From Gracilibacillus salitolerans (GTDB lineage Bacteria > Bacillota > Bacilli > Bacillales > Amphibacillaceae): 64,000 bases of DNA. The stretch is from assembly GCF_009650095.1 (NCBI RefSeq), contig NZ_CP045915.1:4340001-4404000 (forward strand), read 5' to 3'. The notes beneath the pieces were generated by a model, which was given only the letters and a program-made list of their open reading frames with translations, had not been told where the DNA came from and did no database searches. This document shows, one piece after another, positions 46,056-54,721 of this stretch (the first letter of the stretch is position 1; each line of letters opens with the position of its first letter). Both the position numbers and the translations under genes were made by a program.

Positions 46056-46189
46056 TTGTGGTTTTTCTTCACCTCGTTTCTTTGAATTTATTAGGCTACT
46101 ACTCTAGTATCAAGAAAATTACCAAAAAAATCAAGTGACTAAAGTCCTATATATCGTGAAAATAAATCATATTACGACACTCGTTTGTA

Positions 46190-46232
46190 CAAAAAAAGAC
46201 ATGAGCGTCCTATCTTAAAGCCCATGTCTAAT
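46190..46232 (-). terminator. Terminator after the first ATP-grasp gene
   Basis: AGACATG (46197-46203) pairs with CATGTCT (46223-46229), extended by GC/GC inside, followed on the minus strand by seven T residues. It lies 33 bases after the stop of the gene at 46263. Confidence 0.75.
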
Positions 46233-46262
46233 ATTCGTATCATCTCTTTCAATTCATTTGTC

Positions 46263-47711
46263 CTATATGATATCAAAACCTTGTCGAACAGGTCTAGTTC
46301 TTGATTGTTCACTTATTGTATGTGGTTCATTATAACCGTCTAATATATCTTTCACTAAATCTATCATTGTTTGTACGTTATCTGAGGACCCAGCCATTAT
46401 TAAAGTCATTTTATCCGGTTGCCTTTTGAGCGATCCGCTTATTCTATATCTATGGGCGATTCTCTGAACAGCACGCGGAAACTTCTTTTGAAACTTTTTA
46501 GGGACAGTAATAAAATATCTTTTTAAAATAATGTTATGTGGTATATCTGGTACCTCAACTTTTTCGAAGATTGTTCTCTTATAACACATGGAATAAACAC
46601 TGTTAAAATCAAAGTACATACGTCTGCTGCTCTTCCTGTCATAATTAATCGTATCAGGGAAAAGATAATCAATTATCTTGGCTGGTATATCCCTTGCTTG
46701 TCCAAATGTAGGATACATTTGAATATCTAATCCTGGTTTCGTATTAATCTCTAATACAATTGCTGTACCCTTATCTTCATCTATTAATAAATCCACTGCG
46801 CCTAAATGCAAGCCTTCTATTGCCTTTACTGCATTTATAGCTATTTGTTTATATTCCACACTTAATTCATCTGTAACATCAATTGATTCTCCGCCTGAGG
46901 ATACGTTAGCTTTCTTTTTTAAAAATACTAGTTCACCTTTTGGTAAAATGGTGTCTAATCTCAATTGTTTTTCTTCAAGTGTATTTTTTAATTCTTCATC
47001 TATCCCAATTTTCTTTTTATTAGAGGGGCCATTATTTTTGATACGTATTTTATTCTTGGCATCTATCAATTCTTTTAGGGTACTCTCTCCATCACCTGTA
47101 ACATTCGCTGGCACTCTTTGCACACTTGCAATTACTTCATCTTCAATAACGTACACTCTATAATCGTATCCTGTAAAACATTTCTCGATAATTATTTTAG
47201 AGTTAGCTGCTATCTCTTTTATTTCATCTAGTGCCTTTATCAATTGTTGATCATTTTGAATATCCGTTGTAATTCCTTTTCCACCATATCCATCATTGGG
47301 TTTGACCACTACAGGATAACCAAGTTGATTTGCATACTTAATCATTGCTTCATTAGAACTATCAGATTGGAAAAATGATCCTTCAGCATGTGGTACACCT
47401 TTCTCTTTCAATGGCTTTTTGGTTAATTCTTTATTCTTACAATTCGTTCTTGCTTCATCTGTCATAATACTCGGGGCGGCTGAATTAAAATCAAAGGATG
47501 TACCTTCTTCATCACTTAAAGTAAACCAAAAGATTCGAGAATCTTCTTCCCGTTCATATGACAGTTTCATTGCTAAATGCAAACCTCTTCTCCATCCTTC
47601 TAATGCAATAGAATAACCATTTAAAATTGCACTAGCTAAACTTGGTAAGGAGTTATCTATATGTTTTATAACTTGTCCTGAGATCTCTCTTCTTTTATCA
47701 AAATCTAACAT
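46263..47711 (-). CDS. CphA-like ATP-grasp ligase with C-terminal acylphosphatase-like domain (paralog D)
   Basis: A 482-residue paralog of the three ligases at 49893-54692. N-terminal part with the shared ALEGWRRGL motif, then an ATP-grasp domain resembling that of cyanophycin synthetase: VVVKPNDGYGGKGI, DYRVYVIEDEV, RVPANVTGDG and VLEINTKPGLDIQMYP. The C-terminal 110 residues look like a divergent acylphosphatase fold. The expected reaction is ATP-dependent amide bond formation between a carboxylate and an amino acid; substrates are unknown. AAGGAG ten bases upstream supports ATG 47711. It is split from its paralogs by the plus-strand permease gene and has its own terminator. Confidence 0.8.
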   Translation of the reverse strand: MLDFDKRREISGQVIKHIDNSLPSLASAILNGYSIALEGWRRGLHLAMKLSYEREEDSRIFWFTLSDEEGTSFDFNSAAPSIMTDEARTNCKNKELTKKPLKEKGVPHAEGSFFQSDSSNEAMIKYANQLGYPVVVKPNDGYGGKGITTDIQNDQQLIKALDEIKEIAANSKIIIEKCFTGYDYRVYVIEDEVIASVQRVPANVTGDGESTLKELIDAKNKIRIKNNGPSNKKKIGIDEELKNTLEEKQLRLDTILPKGELVFLKKKANVSSGGESIDVTDELSVEYKQIAINAVKAIEGLHLGAVDLLIDEDKGTAIVLEINTKPGLDIQMYPTFGQARDIPAKIIDYLFPDTINYDRKSSRRMYFDFNSVYSMCYKRTIFEKVEVPDIPHNIILKRYFITVPKKFQKKFPRAVQRIAHRYRISGSLKRQPDKMTLIMAGSSDNVQTMIDLVKDILDGYNEPHTISEQSRTRPVRQGFDII

Positions 47712-47717
47712 AATCAA

Positions 47718-48373
47718 GTTGCTCCTTTGTTGGAATATATACAGTAAGAGATTGTATATTGATTAATAGTTTAGCAAATCTAATTATCGCTGTATACGTA
47801 AGACTTAGTTTTAATTTTATATTCTCATTTTCGAGGTTTCTTTCCATATTATATTTATGCTAACATAAACTAAAGAAATGCGATATTTTTGGGTATGAGG
47901 TGTAAACAAAATACATTTTTATAAAGATTCCATTCTTTTATATATCCAATTAAATGAAGAAATTGAGCAAGCATTCATAAAGGCATATATAAATTAATAA
48001 AATCCCCAGTAAAAGATAAATAATGGACGAATAATATGTTGTATTCGTATCAAATATTATTATCAAGAAAAAGAAGTCTTTAACCTGGTACTAAGAAAAC
48101 GCAGAGCGCTCGTTCAGCTACGTACAAACTGCGCCCGTGCAACACGGGTGGGTCGAGTTGCCACGCAAAGTGGTGGTTTTAATCGATCATACTTCCGGAA
48201 GGAGATAAAGGAAACTCTTTGGGAGCTGAAAGCGAATCGATGTTGATTTATCGTACGGAAGTAGGGAAGTTTGCTAGTTGCTGGCTTGGAGCTAGATAGA
48301 TAAGCAATTCTATACTTTCTGTCATTTCAACAAAATTATATTCTAAAAATCATTATTGGAGAAGAGGATAACT
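47718..48373. other. Intergenic region holding a GC-richer structured element
   Basis: No gene is seen here. The first 370 bases are AT-rich upstream sequence of the ATP-grasp gene. The 48090-48300 part is visibly richer in G and C than its surroundings and is listed separately. The last 70 bases form the permease leader, ending in GGAGAAGAGG. Confidence 0.5.
48096..48298. other. Structured, GC-richer non-coding element (possible RNA or dispersed repeat)
   Basis: About 200 bases with several paired segments: CGCAG (48100-48104) with CTGCG (48129-48133); CCCGTG (48134-48139) with CACGGG (48143-48148) over a three-base loop; CCAC (48161-48164) with GTGG (48170-48173); and a long arm where TACTTCCG (48190-48197) pairs with CGGAAGTA (48256-48263), nesting GATAAA (48204-48209) with TTTATC (48247-48252). 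No open frame of note. It could be a structured RNA leader of the permease gene or a dispersed intergenic repeat of Bacillaceae; the text has the feel of a repeat I have met in other genomes, but I cannot name it. Confidence 0.55.
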
Positions 48374-49828
48374 ATGGAAAAACGTACTACCTTGAATAGA
48401 ACTTTAAAGCCACATTGGGTTTGGGCCATCGCTCTCGGATCTGCTATTGGTTGGGGAGCATTTGTACAACCTGTCAATTGGATGGCAACCGCAGGACCTT
48501 TAGGGGTAATCTCCGGGTTCTTTATTGGCGCCTTATTAATGCTATTAATTGCTGTGAGTTATGGGTTTCTCATTAAAAGCTTCCCTGTATCTGGTGGTGA
48601 GTTTGCTTATGCTTATATCAGTCTTGGCAGAACACACGCATTTATCTCTGGCTGGTTTTTAACACTTGGATATATCTGTATTGTAGCTTTAAACGCTTCA
48701 GCATTTGCATTAATGTTTAAATTTGTGTTCCCTAAACTGGTCGAAAGAAGCTTACTTTACCAAGTTGCCGGTTGGGATATCTTCTTACCAGAAGTAATTG
48801 TTGCCACCGTAATTTTGGGATTATTTGGATTTTTTAATGTTAGAGGAAGTAGTTTCTCAGGGAGAATTCAATTTATTTTTTGTATTGTAATGGTAACAGC
48901 CATTGTACTTCTAACTTTTATGGTCGGTATACAACCAGATGCAGGTTTTTCTAATATTAACCCTCCATTTCCAGCAGAAACTACTGCATTAGCGGCTATA
49001 ATTTCTATTGTAGCTATTGCACCTTGGGCATATGTTGGGTTTGATAATATACCACAAACTGCTGAAGAATTTGATTTTTCTTCTAATAAAGCATTTAAAC
49101 TAATAGTATTCGCTATATTAGCTGCCGCAATCTTATACAGTCTAATGATAATAGCTACAGCAATGGTTAGACCTTGGGAGTCAGTAGTCGCTGATAATTA
49201 CATTTGGGGTACAGGGCAAGTTATTCAAGACTTATTAGGTACAGCAGGATTAATTGTACTTGTAGTTGCACTTACAATGGGAATATTTACGGGACTGAAT
49301 GGTTTTATTATTTCATCAAGTCGTTTGCTATTTGCGATGTCCAGAGCAAAAATTATTCCTCAAAGTTTTTCTAAACTACATCCAAAATACAAAACACCTT
49401 ATTTGGGAATTATCTTTACCGTAATTATAGCAATGGTGTCACCGTGGTTTGGTCGGGAAGCGTTACTTTGGGTTGTAGATATGTCATCCATCGGGGTAAC
49501 GATTGCCTATTTCTATACATGCTATGCCGCATTTTCGTTATTCCGCATGAACATGGGAACTAACTTTGATGAGAAAAAACATATTATCTCACCTGGTAAA
49601 AAGGTTATTGCCATTCTTGGTATGATTGCTAGTATTACTTTTTTAGTATTACTCTTATTCCCTGGATCACCTGCATTCTTGGGCATAGAATCTAGAATTG
49701 CTTTAGGTGCATGGGTTCTGTTAGGTTTATTATTCTATTTAATCAAGAGAAAAGATTTAAATAAAATCTCAAAAGAAGAGCTGAATTATTTAATCTTAGG
49801 AAATAAAGAAGTAAAGATAAAAAAATAG
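48374..49828 (+). CDS. APC-family amino-acid permease
   Basis: A 484-residue transporter with about twelve membrane helices. The first helix carries the APC signature GSAIGWGAFVQP, and the region VSGGEFAYAY and APWAYVGFDNIPQTAEEF are also typical of amino-acid permeases. GGAGAAGAGG six bases before ATG 48374 rules against the TTG at 48356. It sits between ATP-grasp ligase genes on the opposite strand and may supply the amino acid they use (inference). Its substrate cannot be told from sequence. A bidirectional terminator follows. Confidence 0.88.
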   Translation: MEKRTTLNRTLKPHWVWAIALGSAIGWGAFVQPVNWMATAGPLGVISGFFIGALLMLLIAVSYGFLIKSFPVSGGEFAYAYISLGRTHAFISGWFLTLGYICIVALNASAFALMFKFVFPKLVERSLLYQVAGWDIFLPEVIVATVILGLFGFFNVRGSSFSGRIQFIFCIVMVTAIVLLTFMVGIQPDAGFSNINPPFPAETTALAAIISIVAIAPWAYVGFDNIPQTAEEFDFSSNKAFKLIVFAILAAAILYSLMIIATAMVRPWESVVADNYIWGTGQVIQDLLGTAGLIVLVVALTMGIFTGLNGFIISSSRLLFAMSRAKIIPQSFSKLHPKYKTPYLGIIFTVIIAMVSPWFGREALLWVVDMSSIGVTIAYFYTCYAAFSLFRMNMGTNFDEKKHIISPGKKVIAILGMIASITFLVLLLFPGSPAFLGIESRIALGAWVLLGLLFYLIKRKDLNKISKEELNYLILGNKEVKIKK

Positions 49829-49835
49829 AGATAAC

Positions 49836-49867
49836 AATAAAGCCACCCATTATTGGGTGGCTTTATT
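49836..49867. terminator. Bidirectional terminator
   Basis: AATAAAGCCACCC (49836-49848) pairs perfectly with GGGTGGCTTTATT (49855-49867). It lies between the convergent permease and ATP-grasp genes and also ends the long minus-strand polymer operon. Confidence 0.85.
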
Positions 49868-49892
49868 GATGAAACTTACACACTTTCCGTGA

Positions 49893-51353
49893 TCATTCTT
49901 GATTATTCAGTGCTTTCTTTTCGTTCTTCTCTTTTTCTCTTAACTTTTTACTTTTCTGGATTTTAAATCCTACTTGTAATTTTCCGCTCCAACGATGTTC
50001 CGATATTTCTAGCTGTTCTGAATTTAGTTTGTTTTTTCTTATTAACTCTTCCATGAATTTATTCACTTTAGCACTTTTTCCTACTATAACCAGTAACATA
50101 TCACCGCTTACCAGATGTCTTGCAAAACCATCTATAAAATTAGTTCTTGCTAATAACTTTAGATGGTTTTCAAATTCTGTTTTGACATCACCTTTAAGTA
50201 AATAAACTTCTTTTACTGCTTGCTTTTGAATTGGCTTAATTTTAATTTCTTCCACAAGCCCTTTTGTAATTCCCTCGTTTACGATATCAAAATTAAAATA
50301 ATAATTAGTTGCTTTAGGAGTATCAACTGTCTCCGGAAAGTAGTAATCAATTATTGCTTTAGGTACATCTCTTGCAACGCCCTCTAGCGGGAATAAATGA
50401 TTACTAATTTGCGCTTTTGAGTTTAGTTCGTTTACTACGACTTCGTTTTTATCCTCATCCACGATCAAATCTACTGCACATTGGATTAATCCCGGTACAG
50501 ATTGTGCAGCTCCTATCGCAACTTCTCTTACTTTTTCACTAAGACTATCGGTAATATCAATTGGATCTCCACCGTTAGCAAAGTCACCTTTATTTTTTAA
50601 GAATATACGTTTTCCTTCAGCGGGAATGGTTTCTAAGGTCATATCCTTTTTTTTCAGATAGTCTTTTAATGCGTTATTAATTTTGATTGGTTTAAAATAG
50701 ATAAATGGGCTTTTCTTTCTTTCGACGTTTTTACGCTTAATTAATTCCTCAATAGTATTTTTCCCGTCACCTAAAATATTAGCAGGCATTCTGTGAAAAG
50801 CGCCTAAAATTTGACCGTCTAACACAAAGACTCGATAGTCTTCACCAGTTATATATTTCTCAACTATGACTTCTTTATATCCCAATTGATGTCTCACATT
50901 ATTAATAGCATCTGCCATTTCTTGCTCATTTCTGATATTTGAAATTACCCCTATTCCTCCACCTGCATTAAACGGTTTAATTACAAGCGGGAAACCTATG
51001 GAGCTACTATAATCCAATATATCCTTATCATCAGCTTCGCTATCAAAAAATTCCCCTTCAGGAACTGGTATATTTTTAGCTCTCAAATGTTCTTTTGTAG
51101 CCTCTTTATTTATACATACTCTTATAGCTGATATTGGAATGATGTCTGGCCGTGAATAATTAAAAATATATGTTTTCTCCCCATTACTTAATTCAATGTG
51201 TTCTGGCCGACCTTTCCTGTTAACATACTTTAAAGTTAAGCCTCTTCTCCATCCTTCTAACGCTAAAAGATAGCTACATAACTTATAGCCATAGGCGGAC
51301 TTAGGTATGGAATTTTCCAAGTGATTAAACCATATTCTGTTATTTTCTCCCAT
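49893..51353 (-). CDS. CphA-like ATP-grasp ligase with C-terminal acylphosphatase-like domain (paralog C)
   Basis: A 486-residue ligase of the same family as its neighbours: LALEGWRRGLTL near the start, then LVIKPFNAGGGIGV, KYITGEDYRVFVLDG, RMPANILGDGKNTIEELI, and VVNELNSKAQISNHLFPLEG. The metal-site motif E-N is kept (NELNSK). The C-terminal part (VYLLKGDVKTEFENHL to the end) corresponds to the acylphosphatase-like tail and ends in a Lys/Glu-rich stretch. GGAGG precedes the ATG. It is the last gene of the minus-strand polymer operon and lies 19 bases after the next paralog. Confidence 0.82.
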   Translation of the reverse strand: MGENNRIWFNHLENSIPKSAYGYKLCSYLLALEGWRRGLTLKYVNRKGRPEHIELSNGEKTYIFNYSRPDIIPISAIRVCINKEATKEHLRAKNIPVPEGEFFDSEADDKDILDYSSSIGFPLVIKPFNAGGGIGVISNIRNEQEMADAINNVRHQLGYKEVIVEKYITGEDYRVFVLDGQILGAFHRMPANILGDGKNTIEELIKRKNVERKKSPFIYFKPIKINNALKDYLKKKDMTLETIPAEGKRIFLKNKGDFANGGDPIDITDSLSEKVREVAIGAAQSVPGLIQCAVDLIVDEDKNEVVVNELNSKAQISNHLFPLEGVARDVPKAIIDYYFPETVDTPKATNYYFNFDIVNEGITKGLVEEIKIKPIQKQAVKEVYLLKGDVKTEFENHLKLLARTNFIDGFARHLVSGDMLLVIVGKSAKVNKFMEELIRKNKLNSEQLEISEHRWSGKLQVGFKIQKSKKLREKEKNEKKALNNQE

Positions 51354-51372
51354 ATTTATCCTCCATCATGGT

Positions 51373-53019
51373 TTACGATTCTCTAGGTTTTAATAAAACT
51401 TTAATCAACCTTAGCGGTCCTGTAAATCTCCAAGAACGACTCAATTTTATTTTGATATTCTCTTTTTCAAGTCGACGCTTATCTTTTCGCATTTTGTGTA
51501 ATTCTTTTTCGTACCTTTTTATAACTGTATTAATATTTTTTATACTGCTTGATTCCAGCTCTTCACTAATTTCAAATCCGATACGAACTGGTTGATCAAA
51601 GGTTTCTTCTATTATTTTTTTGATTTCTGCAAATTCTTGAACATCCGTAATGATTTGTTTAAATTGATTGACAACACGTTTATCGGTACCTGCAACAATT
51701 ACTTCAATTTCACCGTCCATCAATGTTGTAATATAACCACTAAGGTGTTGCTCTAAAGCTTTATTTTTTATATATCGATGGTATCTAATTTGATTAACTT
51801 TTCCTGTTACAACATAACGTTTTTGATAGATCTCGCCTATCAATGCCGGCGCAACTTCCACTTCTTCTCCAGATCTGTTCTGCAAAGGACTTAATACCGT
51901 ATTAAAATCAAAATAAACTTTTTCACGATCCGTTTTTATATCTTTTGTTTTCGGAAAATAATAATCAACAATTGCTGAAGGAATATCTCTTGCTCTCCCT
52001 CTCATCGGAAATAATATACCGCCTATTTGCGCAGTTGGATTTAATTCAATCACTACAGCAGCTTGATTGATCGGCTTATTTAAGTCAACAATGATATCAA
52101 CACCGCCATGATATAATCCAGGTATTTCTTTCACCGCATTAATCGCTATTTCTTTAAATTCTTCTGGAATTTCATCCGTAACATCAACCGGATCCCCTCC
52201 GGCTGATACGTTTGTTTTTTCCTTTAATAGAATTTTTTCGTCTTTTTTTGGAATGCTGTCAAGTTGATAACCTGTATTTCCGATAAATTCCAGCGTTTCC
52301 TGATCAATATCAATAAGACAACTGAATAACCGCGCGTTTTTTCTCCGTTGTTCATTCTTCAACTGAATCAATTCTTCAATGGTATGTTCACCATCACCAA
52401 TGATATTAGCCGGTAAACGATTATATGCTGCCACCACTCTATCTTCGACAACGTAAACACGATATTCTTCACCCGGCATGTATTGCTCCACAATCAAATC
52501 TTCATATCCAAGTGTATTTCTCACATAATTAACTGCCTTTTTTAACTCTTCTGGAGACTTAATATTTGTTATTACACCATTTCCGAGACTTCCGTTAGTT
52601 GGCTTTAAGACAAGAGGATAACCTACTTGTTCAGCAAATGCTAATATTTCAGCTTCTCCTGCTTCAGCATGAAATTCATCACCAGCTGGAACAGGTACTC
52701 CCGCTTTTTTTAACCATTGTTTCGTTTCATTTTTATCAGATCCGATATCTACTGCTTCATTACTAACTTTGTCCCCTCTAGTTCTAAAGAAATAATGAGT
52801 TTCTGTCTCAGAACTTAAAGAAAACAAGCGACCAGGTGGGTTGACACCAAAAGTGATCATCTCGTCAAATTTACCTGAATCTATCGTATACCATTTTAAT
52901 TTTAGTCCTCTTCTCCAACCTTCAAGCGCTACTGCATAAGCACATAACTTCGTTTTACGAGCTCCCCTTACAATTTCATTTGTAAGATGCGGTAATGAAA
53001 TAACTTGATTACTATTCAT
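51373..53019 (-). CDS. CphA-like ATP-grasp ligase with acylphosphatase-like and coiled-coil tail (paralog B)
   Basis: A 548-residue ligase. ALEGWRRGLKLKW and RTRGDKVSNEAVDIG precede the ATP-grasp domain (LVLKPTNGSLGNGV, VEQYMPGEEYRVYVVED, RLPANIIGDGEHTIEEL, VVIELNPTAQIGGILFPM). The following acylphosphatase-like domain reads VTGKVNQIRYHRYIKNKA and LSGYITTLMDGEIEV; the catalytic Arg and Asn of true acylphosphatases are His and Thr here. A coiled coil then ends in SWRFTGPLRLIK, a closing motif common in polysaccharide-synthesis proteins. GGAGG eight bases before ATG 53019 fixes the start. Closest paralog is the gene at 53049. Confidence 0.85.
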   Translation of the reverse strand: MNSNQVISLPHLTNEIVRGARKTKLCAYAVALEGWRRGLKLKWYTIDSGKFDEMITFGVNPPGRLFSLSSETETHYFFRTRGDKVSNEAVDIGSDKNETKQWLKKAGVPVPAGDEFHAEAGEAEILAFAEQVGYPLVLKPTNGSLGNGVITNIKSPEELKKAVNYVRNTLGYEDLIVEQYMPGEEYRVYVVEDRVVAAYNRLPANIIGDGEHTIEELIQLKNEQRRKNARLFSCLIDIDQETLEFIGNTGYQLDSIPKKDEKILLKEKTNVSAGGDPVDVTDEIPEEFKEIAINAVKEIPGLYHGGVDIIVDLNKPINQAAVVIELNPTAQIGGILFPMRGRARDIPSAIVDYYFPKTKDIKTDREKVYFDFNTVLSPLQNRSGEEVEVAPALIGEIYQKRYVVTGKVNQIRYHRYIKNKALEQHLSGYITTLMDGEIEVIVAGTDKRVVNQFKQIITDVQEFAEIKKIIEETFDQPVRIGFEISEELESSSIKNINTVIKRYEKELHKMRKDKRRLEKENIKIKLSRSWRFTGPLRLIKVLLKPRES

Positions 53020-53048
53020 TCTGTTTACCTCCAAAAAGGATTACGTAC

Positions 53049-54692
53049 CTAGCTTGCACGGCGATTCAACAGGCGATAAAACAATTTTATGACATCAGAA
53101 ACTCTTCTGAATGGTGCCGTAATTCGCCATGACATACTTTTTTGATACGTATTATACTGTCCTTCTAGTTGCTTTAATTCTTTTTTTACCTGATTCATTT
53201 CGTCATTTAATTCTTTTAAATATTCAAGCTGTGTCTTATAATCTGCCTTTATTTCAAAGCCTATTTTAACAGGCTCATCCCAAATTTCTTCTAGAATATC
53301 CTCTACAGTTGATCTCTCCGGGTCTTCCTTTATGGATTCTTTGAACTCTTCCAACATCTCTTCACTATTACTAATAACGACTATTTCAATTCGTCCGTCA
53401 TGTAATTTGCTAATAAAACCACTAATTCTTCTTTCAAATGCTTGTTTTCTTAACCCCCTGTGATAATCGATACCCTGTACATCACCTGAGACAATAAATT
53501 TTCGACCGTAAACTTTCCCTATTGGCGGTTTGGACACTTTGGTAACAGTGGCTACCTTTGAAATAAGAGGTTCTAGCATATCACCTAAATCAAAATAGAG
53601 ACTTGTTTGTTTCTCCTCACCTTTTGTTTCAGGGAAATAGTAGTCGATAATAGCTGCGGGTACATCTCTGGCTTGTCCTTTCATAGGGAAGATAAGAGAC
53701 CCTATTTGAGCAGTAGGATTAATTTCTAATACGTATGGAGTGCGCTGTTCACCATCTTGTTGCACAATAATATCAACCGCTCCGTGAGGTAAGTCTGGAA
53801 TAGCCTTCAGTGCATCTACAGCTGCTAGTCTTATACTATCATCTAATTCGTCTAATACATCAACCGGATCTCCACCAAGTGATATATTTGACTTATTCGT
53901 TAGAAAAATTTGTTGACCTTCTGCTGGGATTTCATCAAAAGTATAGCCTTGGTCTAATACGTAATCAACCAATTCCTGATTAACCTTGATAGGGCAACTG
54001 ATTAAACGTGGATTGTTTTTGCGTTCTTCATTTTTCTGATCTATTAACTGTTTAATCGAGTTGATACCATTGCCGACAATATTTGCCGGGATTCGTTTAA
54101 TTGCACCTGCAACGGCATCATCCACTACATAAATTCGATAGTCTTCACCTTGAATAAATTGTTCCACAAGTATATCGTCATCTAACTCGCGTGCTACTTT
54201 ATTGATAGCATTCTGCAGTTCTCTCATAGTATTAATATTCGTGTAAACATGCTTCCCAAAGCTGCCATCAACTGGCTTTACTACAACTGGATAGCCAATA
54301 TTTTCAACATATTCATTTATTTCTTCAATCGAACTATCCTTAGAGAATGTCATACTTAAAGGGGTTTTGAGTTTGTTTTGTAGCACGTGCTTTTTAGTTG
54401 TTTCTTTATCTGCCCCTATCGTGACTGCTTCATTACTAACCTTATCTCCTCTAGTCTTAAAAAAGTAATGGGTTTTATCCCCTAAAGTAAGAGAGAATAA
54501 CTTACCTGGCTTTTCTGTTGCCCAGGTTTTCATATCTTTAAATTTTTCCGAATCTTTTACATGCCACCTTAATTCTAGACCTCTTCTCCAACCTTCAAGC
54601 GCAATGACATATGCATCTAATTCCGATCCTCTTGCATCGGTAACAATTTCACTTGATAGATATGGAAGCCAACTTGTATTCTGATCTTGCAT
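53049..54692 (-). CDS. CphA-like ATP-grasp ligase with acylphosphatase-like and coiled-coil tail (paralog A)
   Basis: A 547-residue ligase. ALEGWRRGLELRW (31-43), TRGDKVSNEAVTIGADKETTK (80-100), ATP-grasp with Lys139 in VVVKPVDGSFGKHV, VEQFIQGEDYRIYVVDD, RIPANIVGNG and the metal ligands of LEINPTAQI (322-330). Residues 398-450 (VSGDVQGIDYHRGLRKQA, ISGFISKLHDGRIEIV) follow the acylphosphatase pattern, but the catalytic Arg is His and the catalytic Asn is Lys. A coiled coil (about 485-520) ends in SWRITAPFRR. Relatives with this ATP-grasp domain add amino acids to carboxyl groups. It directly follows the TupA-like gene behind AGGAGG. Confidence 0.85.
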   Translation of the reverse strand: MQDQNTSWLPYLSSEIVTDARGSELDAYVIALEGWRRGLELRWHVKDSEKFKDMKTWATEKPGKLFSLTLGDKTHYFFKTRGDKVSNEAVTIGADKETTKKHVLQNKLKTPLSMTFSKDSSIEEINEYVENIGYPVVVKPVDGSFGKHVYTNINTMRELQNAINKVARELDDDILVEQFIQGEDYRIYVVDDAVAGAIKRIPANIVGNGINSIKQLIDQKNEERKNNPRLISCPIKVNQELVDYVLDQGYTFDEIPAEGQQIFLTNKSNISLGGDPVDVLDELDDSIRLAAVDALKAIPDLPHGAVDIIVQQDGEQRTPYVLEINPTAQIGSLIFPMKGQARDVPAAIIDYYFPETKGEEKQTSLYFDLGDMLEPLISKVATVTKVSKPPIGKVYGRKFIVSGDVQGIDYHRGLRKQAFERRISGFISKLHDGRIEIVVISNSEEMLEEFKESIKEDPERSTVEDILEEIWDEPVKIGFEIKADYKTQLEYLKELNDEMNQVKKELKQLEGQYNTYQKSMSWRITAPFRRVSDVIKLFYRLLNRRAS

Positions 54693-54721
54693 AAAGATGC
54701 CTCCTACCTTTTCTCTTCCTG

